DNA of 64,000 nt, taken from the NCBI RefSeq assembly GCF_033343995.1, contig NZ_CP137573.1, positions 6,605,001-6,669,000 of the forward strand, read 5' to 3'. Position numbers and translations under genes: made by a program. This DNA is from Streptomyces sp. HUAS YS2. Lineage in GTDB: Bacteria; Actinomycetota; Actinomycetes; Streptomycetales; Streptomycetaceae. Under the pieces are notes generated by a model, which saw only the letters and a program-made list of their open reading frames with translations, did no database searches and was not told where the DNA came from. Below are positions 51,359 through 60,314 of the stretch, in pieces; positions within the stretch are counted from its first letter, which is position 1; each line of letters starts with the position of its first letter.

Positions 51359-53704
51359 TCAGCAGGCGCCGAGGTCCTTCCAGACGCCCCACTCGCCGGT
51401 CGTGCCCGGCTCCTCGTTCTGCGTCCACCACTGGGCCTTCCACTTGTGGCCCTTGTGCGCGACCTCGTTGCCGGCGTTGTAGATCTGACCGGCCACGTAC
51501 GCCGGCGCCGTGCAGGTGCCGGGGTTCGTCGGAGTCGGAGTCGGAGTGGGCGTCGGGTCGGTCGGGGTCGGCGTGGGCGTCGAGCCGCCCGGCTCGACCA
51601 CCGAGGCGCCGCGCGTCAGGTCACCGGCGAGCGCGTACTGCGCGCCGTTGATGCCGACCGTCCAGTTCGACGGCGTGGAGACCGGGAGGTAGTAGTTGAA
51701 CGCCAGGTCCACGCTCGCGCCCGGGGCCAGCGACTGCCAGGCCGGGAGCTTCAGCGACACCCGGTGGAAGTTGCCCTTCAGGCCGCCCACATTGCTTCCG
51801 GTGTGGTCGCTGCTGATCACCTTGGTGCCGAAGCCGGACTGGTCGGAGGCGTTGCCCGGCGCGGCCGTCGCGTAGTCGAACTGGAACTCCGTGCCGCCCG
51901 GCAGCGCGGTGTTCGTGTTGTTCGTGATCTTCAGCTTGGGCGTGATCGGGTAGTTGGAGTCGCCGAGCTTGAACTCGCCGAACTCCACGCCCACGTTCAC
52001 CGCCTGCGCCGGCAGGGCCTTGTCGGACTTCTTCGCGCCGTACGGGCCGGCCGCCTTGAACTTGTCGTACATCAGCGAGGTGAGCGTGGAGCCCATCTCG
52101 TACTGGCCCTTGGCCGCGTTCCAGGCGTAGTCGCCGGCCATCTCCCAGACCATGGTGCCGCCGATGCCGCGGTCCACCACGTAGTCGGCCTTGGCGGCCA
52201 CCGACTGCTCGTCCTCCGTGGAGAGGAAGACCTTCTTCTCGGCGTTCCACAGCCACGGCGCGACCAGCGTGGCGTCGTACTTGCGGGCGTAGGTGCCGGT
52301 CAGCCTGGTGTTCGCGGGGAAGCCGTACTGCGTGACGTAGTCGCCGACGATCCCCTTCTCCAGGTTCTTGGCGTGCCACATCGGGTTGGAACCGGCCGGC
52401 GACTCGGCGCCGTTGGTGTCCTTGTCGTGCCACAGGTTGTCGATGCCGACCGCCCCGTCGCCGCACTTGGTCAGGCCGGCGCCGGCCGGGCAGGTGGTCG
52501 CGGCGGCCTTGCCCCACAGACCGTCGGTGCCGCCCTGCACGTTCTTGTGGCCGCGGGTGTAGTACGGCAGGCCGATGTTGATCCGGCCGGCCGGCATCGA
52601 GCCGCGGAAGTAGTGGTACGCCCAGTCGGTGTTGAGGTAGCCGATGCCGCCGTACTGGGAGGATCCGTAGACGCCCGCGGCTGCCAGTTCGGCGTCCTTG
52701 CCGTCGTCGAAGAGCGAGGCGTTCGGGCCCACGTACTCGTTCCAGGCGCCGTGCAGGTCGTAGGACATGATGTTGACGTAGTCCAGATACTTCTGCATCT
52801 GGAAGGTCTCCATGCCGCGCAGCAGGTAGCCGGAGGAGGGCGCGGCGACGGTCAGCAGGTAGTGCCTGCCGTCGGCGGCGCCGGCCCGGTCGAGCTTCTC
52901 GCGCAGCGACTTCATCAGCGCGTCGTAGCCCTTGACCAGGCCCGCGCGGCGGGCGTTGGAGAGCTGCCAGTCGAGCGGGTTGCCCGCGTCCTTCATCGTC
53001 GTCGGGTACTCGTAGTCGATGTCGACGCCGTTGAACCCGTACTTCTTGACGAAGGCGACGGCCGAGTCCGCGAAGGTGTCGATGCCGGCCTGGTTGACCG
53101 AGCCGTCCGCGTTGGTGGCCATCGAGTAGAAGCCGCCGGAGTTCACCCGGGTGCCGTTGTCGTCGAAGTAGCCGCCGGTCTCGGCCCAGCCGCCGACCGA
53201 GATCAGCGTCTTGACGGCCGGGTGCTGCTTCTTGAACTTGTTGAGCAGGTTGAAGTGGCCTTTGTACGCGTACGCCGGGTCCATCTCCGCGCCCGCGACG
53301 CCCGGCCAGGTCATGCCGGTGGCCGCGTTGTTCGGCCCGTCCGTGCCGACCGACAGCTTGTTGTCGGAACCGATGTGCCCGAAGGCGTAGTTGATGTGGG
53401 TGATCTTGTCCCACGGGATGTTGTTGGCGAGGTAGGCGGGCTCGCCGTTCTTCCCGGTGCGCCAGCCGGTGAAGTATCCGATGACCCGGCGCTGGTGGTC
53501 CGCGCCCATCTTCTCGCGGCCCTCGGTGTCGTAGACGGAGCAGTAGGGGACGTCGACGCCCGGGGTCTTGTACAGCCCGTCGGGGCGACAGCTCTCGTTG
53601 TCGGCGGCGTACGAGACTCCGCCCGAGAGCGAGCTGAACAGCAGTCCGGCGGCGGCGACGCCGGACGCGAGCAGCGTGACTCTCTGCTTCGTGGGGGACG
53701 GCAC
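51359..53704 (-). CDS. Secreted GH18 chitinase with accessory and CBM5/12 chitin-binding domains
   Basis: A 781-residue endo-type chitinase. The signal peptide is 1 to about 34 (cleavage near SYA). The GH18 barrel (about 73-560) has the motif NGVDIDYE at 225-232: Asp228, Asp230 and the acid Glu232 are kept but the first Asp is Asn225. [15 protein letters not shown] and a late MVWEMAGDY block are also present. A beta-sandwich domain (about 578-700), a Thr/Pro linker and a C-terminal CBM5/12 ([26 protein letters not shown]) follow. The GTG start has a GGGAGGA site. Its promoter has chitin-type direct repeats. Confidence 0.94.
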   Translation of the reverse strand: MPSPTKQRVTLLASGVAAAGLLFSSLSGGVSYAADNESCRPDGLYKTPGVDVPYCSVYDTEGREKMGADHQRRVIGYFTGWRTGKNGEPAYLANNIPWDKITHINYAFGHIGSDNKLSVGTDGPNNAATGMTWPGVAGAEMDPAYAYKGHFNLLNKFKKQHPAVKTLISVGGWAETGGYFDDNGTRVNSGGFYSMATNADGSVNQAGIDTFADSAVAFVKKYGFNGVDIDYEYPTTMKDAGNPLDWQLSNARRAGLVKGYDALMKSLREKLDRAGAADGRHYLLTVAAPSSGYLLRGMETFQMQKYLDYVNIMSYDLHGAWNEYVGPNASLFDDGKDAELAAAGVYGSSQYGGIGYLNTDWAYHYFRGSMPAGRINIGLPYYTRGHKNVQGGTDGLWGKAAATTCPAGAGLTKCGDGAVGIDNLWHDKDTNGAESPAGSNPMWHAKNLEKGIVGDYVTQYGFPANTRLTGTYARKYDATLVAPWLWNAEKKVFLSTEDEQSVAAKADYVVDRGIGGTMVWEMAGDYAWNAAKGQYEMGSTLTSLMYDKFKAAGPYGAKKSDKALPAQAVNVGVEFGEFKLGDSNYPITPKLKITNNTNTALPGGTEFQFDYATAAPGNASDQSGFGTKVISSDHTGSNVGGLKGNFHRVSLKLPAWQSLAPGASVDLAFNYYLPVSTPSNWTVGINGAQYALAGDLTRGASVVEPGGSTPTPTPTDPTPTPTPTPTNPGTCTAPAYVAGQIYNAGNEVAHKGHKWKAQWWTQNEEPGTTGEWGVWKDLGAC

Positions 53705-53812
53705 GATCGGTTCCTCCCGGGGAGGTCTGAAGAACACAACGAACAGGGGGGTGGGTCGTGTTGGGCCCGTGGCGTGCGCACACCGGCGGGCCGTACCTCG
53801 GAGGTGACACGG

Positions 53813-53854
53813 AGATTAAGAGGACTAGACCAGTCGGTCAATAGGTCTGGACCA
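53813..53854 (-). promoter_or_regulatory. Chitinase promoter with chi direct repeats / DasR-like sites
   Basis: On the minus strand: TGGTCCAGACCT (53843-53854), then -35 TTGACC (53836-53841), then CTGGTCTAGTCC (53822-53833), then -10 TAATCT (53813-53818) after a 17-base spacer. The 12-mer is the known Streptomyces chi promoter repeat and resembles the DasR box. Control by chitin sensors and DasR is therefore expected. Confidence 0.85.
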
Positions 53855-53948
53855 AAGTCGCCGCTCGCGATCGTTGTGAGCCAGCCCACAAGAACTCGTC
53901 TGTATGGCCGACGGCCGCCCGTGGCACACTGGCCCTGTATCAGCAGCA

Positions 53949-54074
53949 GCGCACTCCGGGGTCGGTGTAATTCCGAACCGGCGGTATAGTCCGCGACCCG
54001 TCCGCAGCCAGCGGCCGGTTGACCAGGTGAAATTCCTGGACCGACGGTGAAAGTCCGGATGGGAGGCAGTGCGC
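53949..54074 (+). promoter_or_regulatory. FMN riboswitch (RFN element)
   Basis: The conserved RFN blocks are present in order: ggtcggtgtaattccgaacc, ggcggtatagtccgcgac, ccaggtgaaattcctggacc and gacggtgaaagtccggatgg. P1 closes as gcgcact (53949-53955) with agtgcgc (54068-54074). An ACCC/GGGT hairpin at about 54083-54096 follows as part of the likely expression platform. It should switch off the rib operon when FMN is plentiful. Confidence 0.95.
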
Positions 54075-54252
54075 GGCGGGCGACCCCTCTTCGGGTGCGC
54101 CGGCCGTATTCCGCTGGTCGCCGCCACCGGTCCGCCGGTCCCGGCGTCGATCGGCGTATCCGGCCTCGGCGTCCCTGCGTGAGGCGTTGTTCCCGCTCTC
54201 TGTCGTCATCGACAGGCCCCGGAGTCCGTGCCCGAAGAGGCAGGAGGACCCG

Positions 54253-55332
54253 GTGGCAGAGCCGTCCGACATCACCGCCATGCGGCGCGCCGTCGCGCTG
54301 GCCGCCCGCGGTCTCGGCGCCACCAGCCCCAACCCCGTCGTCGGCTGCGTCGTCACCGACGCCTCCGGTCATGTGGTCGGCGAGGGCTGGCACCAGCGCG
54401 CCGGCGGCCCGCACGCCGAGATCCACGCCCTGCGCGCGGCCGGTGTCCTGGCCCGCGGCGGCACCGCGTACGTCACCCTCGAACCCTGCAACCACACCGG
54501 CCGCACCGGTCCCTGCGCCCAGGCCCTGATCGAGGCCGGGATCGCCCGCGTCGTGTACGCGGTCGGCGACCCGAACCCGCAGGCCACCGGCGGTGCCGAC
54601 ACCCTGCGCGCGGCCGGCGTCGAGGTGCTCCAGGGGCTCCTGGAGGACGAGGCCGAGGCCGGCAACCTCGCCTGGCTGACCTCCGTCCGCCGCGGCCGCC
54701 CCTTCGTCCGCTGGAAGTACGCCGCCACCCTCGACGGCCGGATCGCCGCCGCCGACGGCACCTCCCGCTGGATCAGCTCCGCCGACTCCCGCGCCGACGT
54801 CCACCGGCTGCGCGCCGAGGCCGACGCGGTCGTCGTCGGCTCCGGCACCGCCCGCGCCGACGACCCGCACCTCGCGGTCCGCGGCATCGAGGGCGCGGTC
54901 CAGCCGCTCCGGGTCGTCGTCGACACCGAGGGCACCGCCGTCAAGCCCGGCGCCCGGGTCCTGGACGACACGGCGCCCACCCTGATCGCGCTCGCCGAGG
55001 ACGCCCCGAGCGACCTCGACGACGCCCTCCTCGTACGCCTCCCCAGGGCGGACCGCGGCCTGTCCGTGCCCGCCCTCCTGGACGCCCTGCACACCCGCGG
55101 CGTCCGCTCCGTCCTGCTCGAAGGCGGCCCGACCCTCGCGGGTGCCTTCGTCGCCGCGGGCGCCGTCGACCAGGTCGTCGGCTATCTCGCCCCGGTCCTT
55201 CTCGGCGCGGGCCCCACGGCCCTCCGGGACGCCGGAATCAGCACCATCACCGACGCGTTGCGGCTCGACGTCACCGAGACCGTCCGCATCGGCCCCGATC
55301 TCCGCATCACCGCCACTCCCAAGGAGCGCTGA
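54253..55332 (+). CDS. ribD: Bifunctional riboflavin deaminase/reductase RibD
   Basis: Deaminates and reduces the pyrimidine intermediate of riboflavin synthesis. It is 359 residues from the GTG at 54253 (AGGAGG site). The N-terminal deaminase has the zinc motif GGPHAEIHAL and EPCNHTGRTGPC. The C-terminal reductase (about 145-359) includes RPFVRWKYAATLDGRIA and LLEGGPTLAGAFVAAGAVD. It is the first gene after the FMN riboswitch, which sits about 180 bases upstream of the start. The next gene begins two bases after the stop. Confidence 0.96.
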   Translation: MAEPSDITAMRRAVALAARGLGATSPNPVVGCVVTDASGHVVGEGWHQRAGGPHAEIHALRAAGVLARGGTAYVTLEPCNHTGRTGPCAQALIEAGIARVVYAVGDPNPQATGGADTLRAAGVEVLQGLLEDEAEAGNLAWLTSVRRGRPFVRWKYAATLDGRIAAADGTSRWISSADSRADVHRLRAEADAVVVGSGTARADDPHLAVRGIEGAVQPLRVVVDTEGTAVKPGARVLDDTAPTLIALAEDAPSDLDDALLVRLPRADRGLSVPALLDALHTRGVRSVLLEGGPTLAGAFVAAGAVDQVVGYLAPVLLGAGPTALRDAGISTITDALRLDVTETVRIGPDLRITATPKER

Positions 55333-55334
55333 CC

Positions 55335-55943
55335 GTGTTCACCGGAATCGTCGAAGAACTGGGTGAGGTCACCGCCGTCGAGAAGCTGGACGACGCGTCC
55401 CGCTTCCGGCTGCGCGGCCCCGTCGTGACGGAGGGCGCCAAGCACGGCGACTCCATCGCCGTCAACGGCGTCTGTCTCACGGTCGTCGAGTTCGGCGACG
55501 GCGAGTTCACCGCCGACGTCATGGCGGAGACGCTGAAGCGCTCCTCGCTCGGCGCGCTGGAGGTCGGCTCCAAGGTCAACCTGGAACGCCCGATGGCCGT
55601 CGGCGACCGCCTCGGCGGGCACATCGTCCAGGGGCACGTGGACGGCACCGGCACGATCCTGGAGCGGACCCCGTCCGAGAACTGGGAGATCGTCAAGGTC
55701 GCGCTGCCCGCGCAACTGACCCGGTACGTCGTCGAGAAGGGCTCCATCACGGTCGACGGCGTCAGCCTCACCGTGGTCGAGGCCGCCGAGGACTGGTTCA
55801 CCATCAGCCTCATCCCCACCACCCTCGCGCTGACCACCCTCGGCATCAAGCAGAGCGGCGACCCGGTCAACCTCGAGGTCGACGTCATCGCCAAGTACGT
55901 CGAGCGGCTGCTCGGCCCGAACGCCCAGGAGAACGTCAAGTGA
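55335..55943 (+). CDS. ribE: Riboflavin synthase alpha subunit
   Basis: Dismutates two 6,7-dimethyl-8-ribityllumazine molecules to riboflavin. It is 202 residues, with two tandem lumazine-binding barrels (about 1-95 and 96-195). Each has the repeat pattern: MFTGIVEELGEV with NGVCLTVV, and GHIVQGHVDGTGTI with DGVSLTVV. The GTG lies two bases after the ribD stop, and its own stop overlaps the ribM GTG. Called ribB or ribC in some Streptomyces work. Confidence 0.96.
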   Translation: MFTGIVEELGEVTAVEKLDDASRFRLRGPVVTEGAKHGDSIAVNGVCLTVVEFGDGEFTADVMAETLKRSSLGALEVGSKVNLERPMAVGDRLGGHIVQGHVDGTGTILERTPSENWEIVKVALPAQLTRYVVEKGSITVDGVSLTVVEAAEDWFTISLIPTTLALTTLGIKQSGDPVNLEVDVIAKYVERLLGPNAQENVK

Positions 55944-56578
55944 ACTGGCTCAACTCCGAGGCGTTCACCGTCCTCGGGCAGCACATCATGTGGTCCGACA
56001 TGATCGGCAACACGATCGGACTGATCGCGCTCGCCCTCGGCTGGCGCCGTTCGGTCCTCACCTGGCCCGCCCAGCTGCTGTCCGGCCTGATCCTCGTCGG
56101 TGCGTACGCCTCCGCCCACCTCAGCGGCGGCGTCGGCAAGCAGCTCCTGGTCATCGCCGTCGCCGGCTGGGGCTGGTGGCAGTGGACCCGCGGTAGGCAG
56201 CAGGCGCAGGACGGCTCCATCGCCGTCCGCTTCGCGAGCTGGAAGGAGCGCGGGCTGCTCCTGGCCGGCGCGGTGCTCGGCACCCTCGCCGTCGGCGGGC
56301 TGTTCACCCTCTACCCGTCGCTCTCCTGGAGCCCGTGGGCCGACGCGTACATCTTCGTCGGCACGCTCGTCGCGATGGTCGCCCAGGCCCGCGGCCTGGT
56401 CGAGTTCTGGTTCGCCTGGCTCCTCGTCGACCTCGTCGGCGTCCCGCTCGCGTTCAACAGCGGCCTGGCCTTCTCCGGCATCGTCTACGTGATCTACTTC
56501 GCCCTCGTCATCTGGGGCATGCGCGACTGGTGGCTCCGGACGCGTACCGCTCCCGCCCTGGAAGGAGCCCCGGCATGA
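55940..56578 (+). CDS. ribM: Riboflavin transporter of the PnuC family (RibM-like)
   Basis: A 212-residue membrane protein with about six helices and the PnuC fold ([41 protein letters not shown]). Databases often name it a nicotinamide mononucleotide transporter. Its place inside a riboflavin operon matches RibM of Streptomyces davawensis, shown to carry riboflavin and roseoflavin, so flavin uptake is the better call. It overlaps ribE and ribBA by four bases each and is under the same FMN riboswitch. Confidence 0.88.
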   Translation: MNWLNSEAFTVLGQHIMWSDMIGNTIGLIALALGWRRSVLTWPAQLLSGLILVGAYASAHLSGGVGKQLLVIAVAGWGWWQWTRGRQQAQDGSIAVRFASWKERGLLLAGAVLGTLAVGGLFTLYPSLSWSPWADAYIFVGTLVAMVAQARGLVEFWFAWLLVDLVGVPLAFNSGLAFSGIVYVIYFALVIWGMRDWWLRTRTAPALEGAPA

Positions 56579-57852
56579 GCGCGCTGCCGATCTGGGACGC
56601 CACCGACCTGACCCTCGACCCCGTCGAGCAGGCCATCCGCGACATCGCCGCCGGCCGCCCCGTGGTGGTCGTCGACGACGAGGACCGCGAGAACGAGGGC
56701 GACCTCGTCATCGCCGCCGAGAAGGCCACCCCCGAGGTCGTCGCCTTCATGATGAGCGAGTGCCGCGGCCTGATCTGCGCGCCCATGGAGGGCGACGAGC
56801 TGGAGCGCCTCCAGCTGCCGCAGATGGTCGAGCACAACACCGAGTCCATGCGCACGGCCTTCACCGTCTCCGTCGACGCCGGGCCCGCGCACGGCGTCAC
56901 CACCGGGATCTCCGCCGCCGACCGCGCCGTCACCCTCCAGATGCTCGCGAGCGGCACGTACGAGCCCGGCGACTTCGTCCGCCCCGGCCACATCTTCCCG
57001 CTGCGCGCCAAGGAAGGCGGCGTGCTGGTCCGCAACGGCCACACCGAGGCCGCCGTCGACCTGGCCCGGCTCGCCGGCCTGCGCCCGGCCGGCGCGATCG
57101 TCGAGATCGCCGGCGAGGACGGCGTCATGCTCCGGCTGCCCGAGCTGATCCCGTTCGCCCGCAAGCACGGCCTGACGATCATCTCCATCGAGGACCTGAT
57201 CGCCTACCGCCGCTCCTCCGAGCCGACCGTCCGCCGCGAGGCCGAGGTCGCCCTGCCCACCGCGCACGGCGAGTTCACCGCGTACGGCTACCGCTCCACC
57301 GTCGACGGCGTCGAGCACATCGCCCTCGTCCACGGCGAGATCGGCGACGGCGAGGACGTCCTGGTCCGGGTCCACTCCGAGTGCCTGACCGGCGACATCT
57401 TCCACTCGCTGCGCTGCGACTGCGGCCCCCAGCTGCAGGCGTCCATGGAGCGGATCACCGAGGCCGGCCGCGGCGTCGTCGTCTACCTGCGCGGCCACGA
57501 GGGACGCGGCATCGGTCTGCTGTCCAAGCTGCGCGCGTACGAGCTCCAGGAGCAGGGCCGGGACACCCTGGACGCCAACCTGGAGCTCGGGCTGCCCGCC
57601 GACGCCCGCGACTACGCGGCCGGCGCGCAGATCCTCGCCGACCTCGGCGTCCGCAGCCTCCGGCTGATGACCAACAACCCCGACAAGATCGACGCCCTCA
57701 CCCGGCACGGCCTGACGGTCGAGGGCCGCGAGGCCATGCCGGTCCAGGCGGGCGAGCACAACCTCCGGTACCTGCGCACCAAGCGGGACCGGATGGGCCA
57801 CGACCTGCCCTGGCTGGACGGCGCGAGCGCCACCACCTGCGGCAACCAGTAA
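56575..57852 (+). CDS. ribBA: Bifunctional DHBP synthase / GTP cyclohydrolase II
   Basis: Makes both precursors of riboflavin: DHBP from ribulose 5-phosphate and the pyrimidine from GTP. It is 425 residues. The N-terminal RibB domain has [16 protein letters not shown] and the [14 protein letters not shown] block. The C-terminal RibA domain has the zinc cluster [16 protein letters not shown] and [12 protein letters not shown]. The ATG overlaps the ribM stop. The ribulose 5-phosphate link ties it to rpe-level pentose metabolism. Confidence 0.96.
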   Translation: MSALPIWDATDLTLDPVEQAIRDIAAGRPVVVVDDEDRENEGDLVIAAEKATPEVVAFMMSECRGLICAPMEGDELERLQLPQMVEHNTESMRTAFTVSVDAGPAHGVTTGISAADRAVTLQMLASGTYEPGDFVRPGHIFPLRAKEGGVLVRNGHTEAAVDLARLAGLRPAGAIVEIAGEDGVMLRLPELIPFARKHGLTIISIEDLIAYRRSSEPTVRREAEVALPTAHGEFTAYGYRSTVDGVEHIALVHGEIGDGEDVLVRVHSECLTGDIFHSLRCDCGPQLQASMERITEAGRGVVVYLRGHEGRGIGLLSKLRAYELQEQGRDTLDANLELGLPADARDYAAGAQILADLGVRSLRLMTNNPDKIDALTRHGLTVEGREAMPVQAGEHNLRYLRTKRDRMGHDLPWLDGASATTCGNQ

Positions 57853-57882
57853 TTTCGCTACGAACGACCGGCAAGGAGCAAC

Positions 57883-58368
57883 ATGAGCGGCAAGGGCGCA
57901 CCCGTCCTCAGCGTGAAGAACTGCGGCGACCTCCGGGTCGCGGTGATCGCTGCCCAGTGGCACGAGAAGATCATGGACGGTCTCGTCGACGGCGCCCTGC
58001 GCGCCCTCTCCGAGCTCGGCATCGACGAGCCGACGCTGCTGCGCGTCCCCGGCAGCTTCGAGCTCCCGGTCGTCGCGAAGGTCCTCGCCGGACGCGGCTA
58101 CGACGCCATCGTCGCTCTCGGCGTGGTCATCCGCGGCGGAACCCCGCACTTCGAGTACGTGTGCCAGGGGGTCACCCAGGGCCTGGTCCAGGTGTCGATC
58201 GACACCGGAGTCCCCGTCGGCTTCGGCGTACTGACCTGCGACAACGAAGAGCAGGCGCTGGACCGCGCCGGGCTGGAGGGGTCGAACGAGGACAAGGGGC
58301 ACGAAGCGGTCACCGCCGCCGTGTCCACCGCCATGACCCTGCGGACGGTCAGCGAACCCTGGCGGTAG
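57883..58368 (+). CDS. ribH: 6,7-dimethyl-8-ribityllumazine synthase
   Basis: Condenses the RibBA and RibD products to lumazine in a 60-mer or pentamer shell. It is 161 residues. [32 protein letters not shown] and [20 protein letters not shown] hold the substrate and catalytic His residues. AAGGAG precedes the ATG at 57883. It is the last gene of the rib operon; no clear terminator separates it from hisE. Confidence 0.96.
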   Translation: MSGKGAPVLSVKNCGDLRVAVIAAQWHEKIMDGLVDGALRALSELGIDEPTLLRVPGSFELPVVAKVLAGRGYDAIVALGVVIRGGTPHFEYVCQGVTQGLVQVSIDTGVPVGFGVLTCDNEEQALDRAGLEGSNEDKGHEAVTAAVSTAMTLRTVSEPWR

Positions 58369-58426
58369 TCCACGGAGTGAACCCTGGCGCCGCGGGCCCC
58401 AGGTGAACCCGTACTCTAAGGGCATC

Positions 58427-58699
58427 ATGGCGAACAAAACCTTTGAAGAGCTCTTCACCGAGCTCCAGCTCAAGGCCGCCAACGGCGACCCCAGCACCTC
58501 CCGTACCGCCGAGCTGGTCGGCAAAGGCGTCCATGCGATCGGCAAGAAGGTCGTCGAGGAGGCCGCCGAGGTCTGGATGGCCGCCGAGTACGAGGGCAAG
58601 GAAGCCGCCGCCGAGGAGATCTCGCAGCTGCTGTACCACGTCCAGGTGATGATGGTCGCCCGCGGGATCTCGCTCGACGAGGTCTACGCCCACCTCTGA
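58427..58699 (+). CDS. hisE: Phosphoribosyl-ATP pyrophosphatase
   Basis: Hydrolyses PR-ATP to PR-AMP, step two of histidine synthesis. It is 90 residues from the ATG at 58427, giving the usual [13 protein letters not shown] start; the upstream in-frame ATG is non-conserved. The MazG-like helices hold [32 protein letters not shown] with the Mg-binding Glu residues, written here in pieces. The ribosome binding site is weak (AAGGG close to the ATG), so a short or absent leader is possible. hisG follows after 55 bases. Confidence 0.95.
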   Translation: MANKTFEELFTELQLKAANGDPSTSRTAELVGKGVHAIGKKVVEEAAEVWMAAEYEGKEAAAEEISQLLYHVQVMMVARGISLDEVYAHL

Positions 58700-58754
58700 G
58701 CACGACCGAGCAGTACCAGCCCCGAAACTCCTGAAAGCGAAGGAAGCCCACCTC

Positions 58755-59603
58755 ATGCTGCGCATCGCCGTCCCCAACAAGGGTTCTCTCTCCGGACCTG
58801 CGATGGAGATGCTCCATGAGGCGGGCTACCGGCAGCGCAAGGAGTCCAAGGAGCTCGTGGTCGTCGACCCCGAGAACGAGGTGGAGTTCTTCTACCTCCG
58901 CCCCAAGGACATCGCGATCTACGTCTCCTCGGGCAAGCTCGACATCGGCATCACCGGCCGTGACCTGCTGCTCGACTCCGGCGCGAGCGCCGAGGAGATC
59001 CTGCCGCTGAACTTCGGCCGCTCCACCTTCCGCTACGCCACCAAGCCCGGCACGGCGAAGGGTCCCGAGGACTTCCAGGGCATGACGATCGCGACCTCGT
59101 ACGAGGGCATCGTCGCCAAGCACCTCGCCGACCTGGGCATCGACGCCTCCGTCGTCCACCTGGACGGCGCGGTCGAGACCGCCATCCAGCTCGGCGTCGC
59201 CCAGATCATCGCGGACGTCGTCGAGACCGGCACCAGCCTGCGCAACGCCGGCCTCGAGGTCATCGGCGAGCCGATCCTCACCTCCGAGGCCGTCGTCATC
59301 CGGGGCAACGGCAGCGACGCCGAGAGCCCGCAGGCCGAGCAGTTCCTGCGCCGCCTCCAGGGCGTCCTGGTGGCCCGCAGCTACGTGATGATGGACTACG
59401 ACTGCCGCGCCGAGCACCTGGAGCAGGCGGTCGCGCTCACCCCCGGCCTGGAGTCGCCGACGATCTCGCCGCTCCACAACGAGGGCTGGGTCGCCGTCCG
59501 CGCGATGGTCCCCGCCAAGGACGCCCAGCGGATCATGGACGACCTGTACGAGCTGGGCGCCCGGGCCATCCTCACCACGGCCATCCACGCCTGCCGCCTC
59601 TGA
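58755..59603 (+). CDS. hisG: ATP phosphoribosyltransferase, long form
   Basis: Catalyses the committed step of histidine synthesis from ATP and PRPP. The 282-residue length includes the C-terminal ACT-like domain (about 210-282) that binds histidine for feedback control, so no hisZ is needed. Blocks include LRIAVPNKGSLSGPAMEML, LDIGITGRDLLLDSGA and the PRPP loop region VETGTSLRNAGL. The hisE-hisG pair detached from the main his cluster is the normal actinobacterial arrangement. Confidence 0.96.
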   Translation: MLRIAVPNKGSLSGPAMEMLHEAGYRQRKESKELVVVDPENEVEFFYLRPKDIAIYVSSGKLDIGITGRDLLLDSGASAEEILPLNFGRSTFRYATKPGTAKGPEDFQGMTIATSYEGIVAKHLADLGIDASVVHLDGAVETAIQLGVAQIIADVVETGTSLRNAGLEVIGEPILTSEAVVIRGNGSDAESPQAEQFLRRLQGVLVARSYVMMDYDCRAEHLEQAVALTPGLESPTISPLHNEGWVAVRAMVPAKDAQRIMDDLYELGARAILTTAIHACRL

Positions 59604-59631
59604 GGCCGGACCCGGAAGAGCAAGGAAGCAC

Positions 59632-60084
59632 ATGGCCGACACCACCGCCCCCGCCCTCCCGGTCACGTTCCGACCGGCACGTACCCGGGCGGTCCTGCTG
59701 ACCAGCGGTGTGACGATGTTCGTCGTCATCACCACCGTCGGGATGCTGCTGGAGAAGGTCGGACCGGGGGAGCGGGCGAGCTTCGTCTTCACCGCCGCGC
59801 TCTTCCTCGGCGTCCTGGTGCTGCTCAGCCGCCCCAAGGTCGTCGCCGACGACGAGGGCGTCACGGTGGTCAACCTGACCCGGACCCGCCGGCTGGCCTG
59901 GGCGGAGATCCTCCGGGTCAACCTGCGGCCCGGCGACCCCTGGGTCTTCCTGGACCTGAGCGACGGCACCAGCATGCCCGTGCTCGGCATCCAGCCCGGG
60001 ATCGCCAAGCAGCAGGCCATCCGCGACGCCCGCGCGCTGCGGGCCCTCGCGGACGCCCGCGGCACCGGGCCCGACGCCGGCTGA
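59632..60084 (+). CDS. PH-domain membrane protein
   Basis: A 150-residue protein with two transmembrane helices (about 20-40 and 50-66) and a bacterial PH-like domain (PKVVADDEGVTVVNLTRTRRLAWAEILRVNL). Such proteins follow hisG in many Streptomyces. The function is unknown; the PH fold may bind a partner at the membrane surface. It starts 28 bases after hisG and is probably on the same transcript. A hairpin follows its stop. Confidence 0.85.
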   Translation: MADTTAPALPVTFRPARTRAVLLTSGVTMFVVITTVGMLLEKVGPGERASFVFTAALFLGVLVLLSRPKVVADDEGVTVVNLTRTRRLAWAEILRVNLRPGDPWVFLDLSDGTSMPVLGIQPGIAKQQAIRDARALRALADARGTGPDAG

Positions 60085-60121
60085 CAGCCGGCCCGGAGCG
60101 ATGCCCGGTCCCCCATACGGG

Positions 60122-60150
60122 GCCGACCCCCTGCCCCCGGGCGGGTCGGC
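60122..60150 (+). terminator. Hairpin after the PH-domain gene
   Basis: An 8-bp stem gccgaccc/gggtcggc enclosing a CCCG/CGGG inner stem, 37 bases after the stop. Confidence 0.55.
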
Positions 60151-60162
60151 GTGACTAATCTG

Positions 60163-60194
60163 GAGGCGGTGGCACCGAGCGGTGCCACCGCCTC
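60163..60194 (+). other. Perfect 14-bp stem-loop in the leader region of the CNNM genes
   Basis: gaggcggtggcacc with its complement and a GAGC loop, just after a -10-like TAATCT (60155-60160). It is either a second terminator or the 5' end of a structured leader. Confidence 0.6.
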
Positions 60195-60314
60195 GCGTCA
60201 TGGGCCGCTCGCCGCGGCCCGCGGGGCCTCCCTGTGAATTGAGGAGTGACTCCCTCCGGCAATGGACGGATCGTCCGGTAGTACCTGCGCCGCCCCCTCC
60301 AGCGAGGCGGCGGC

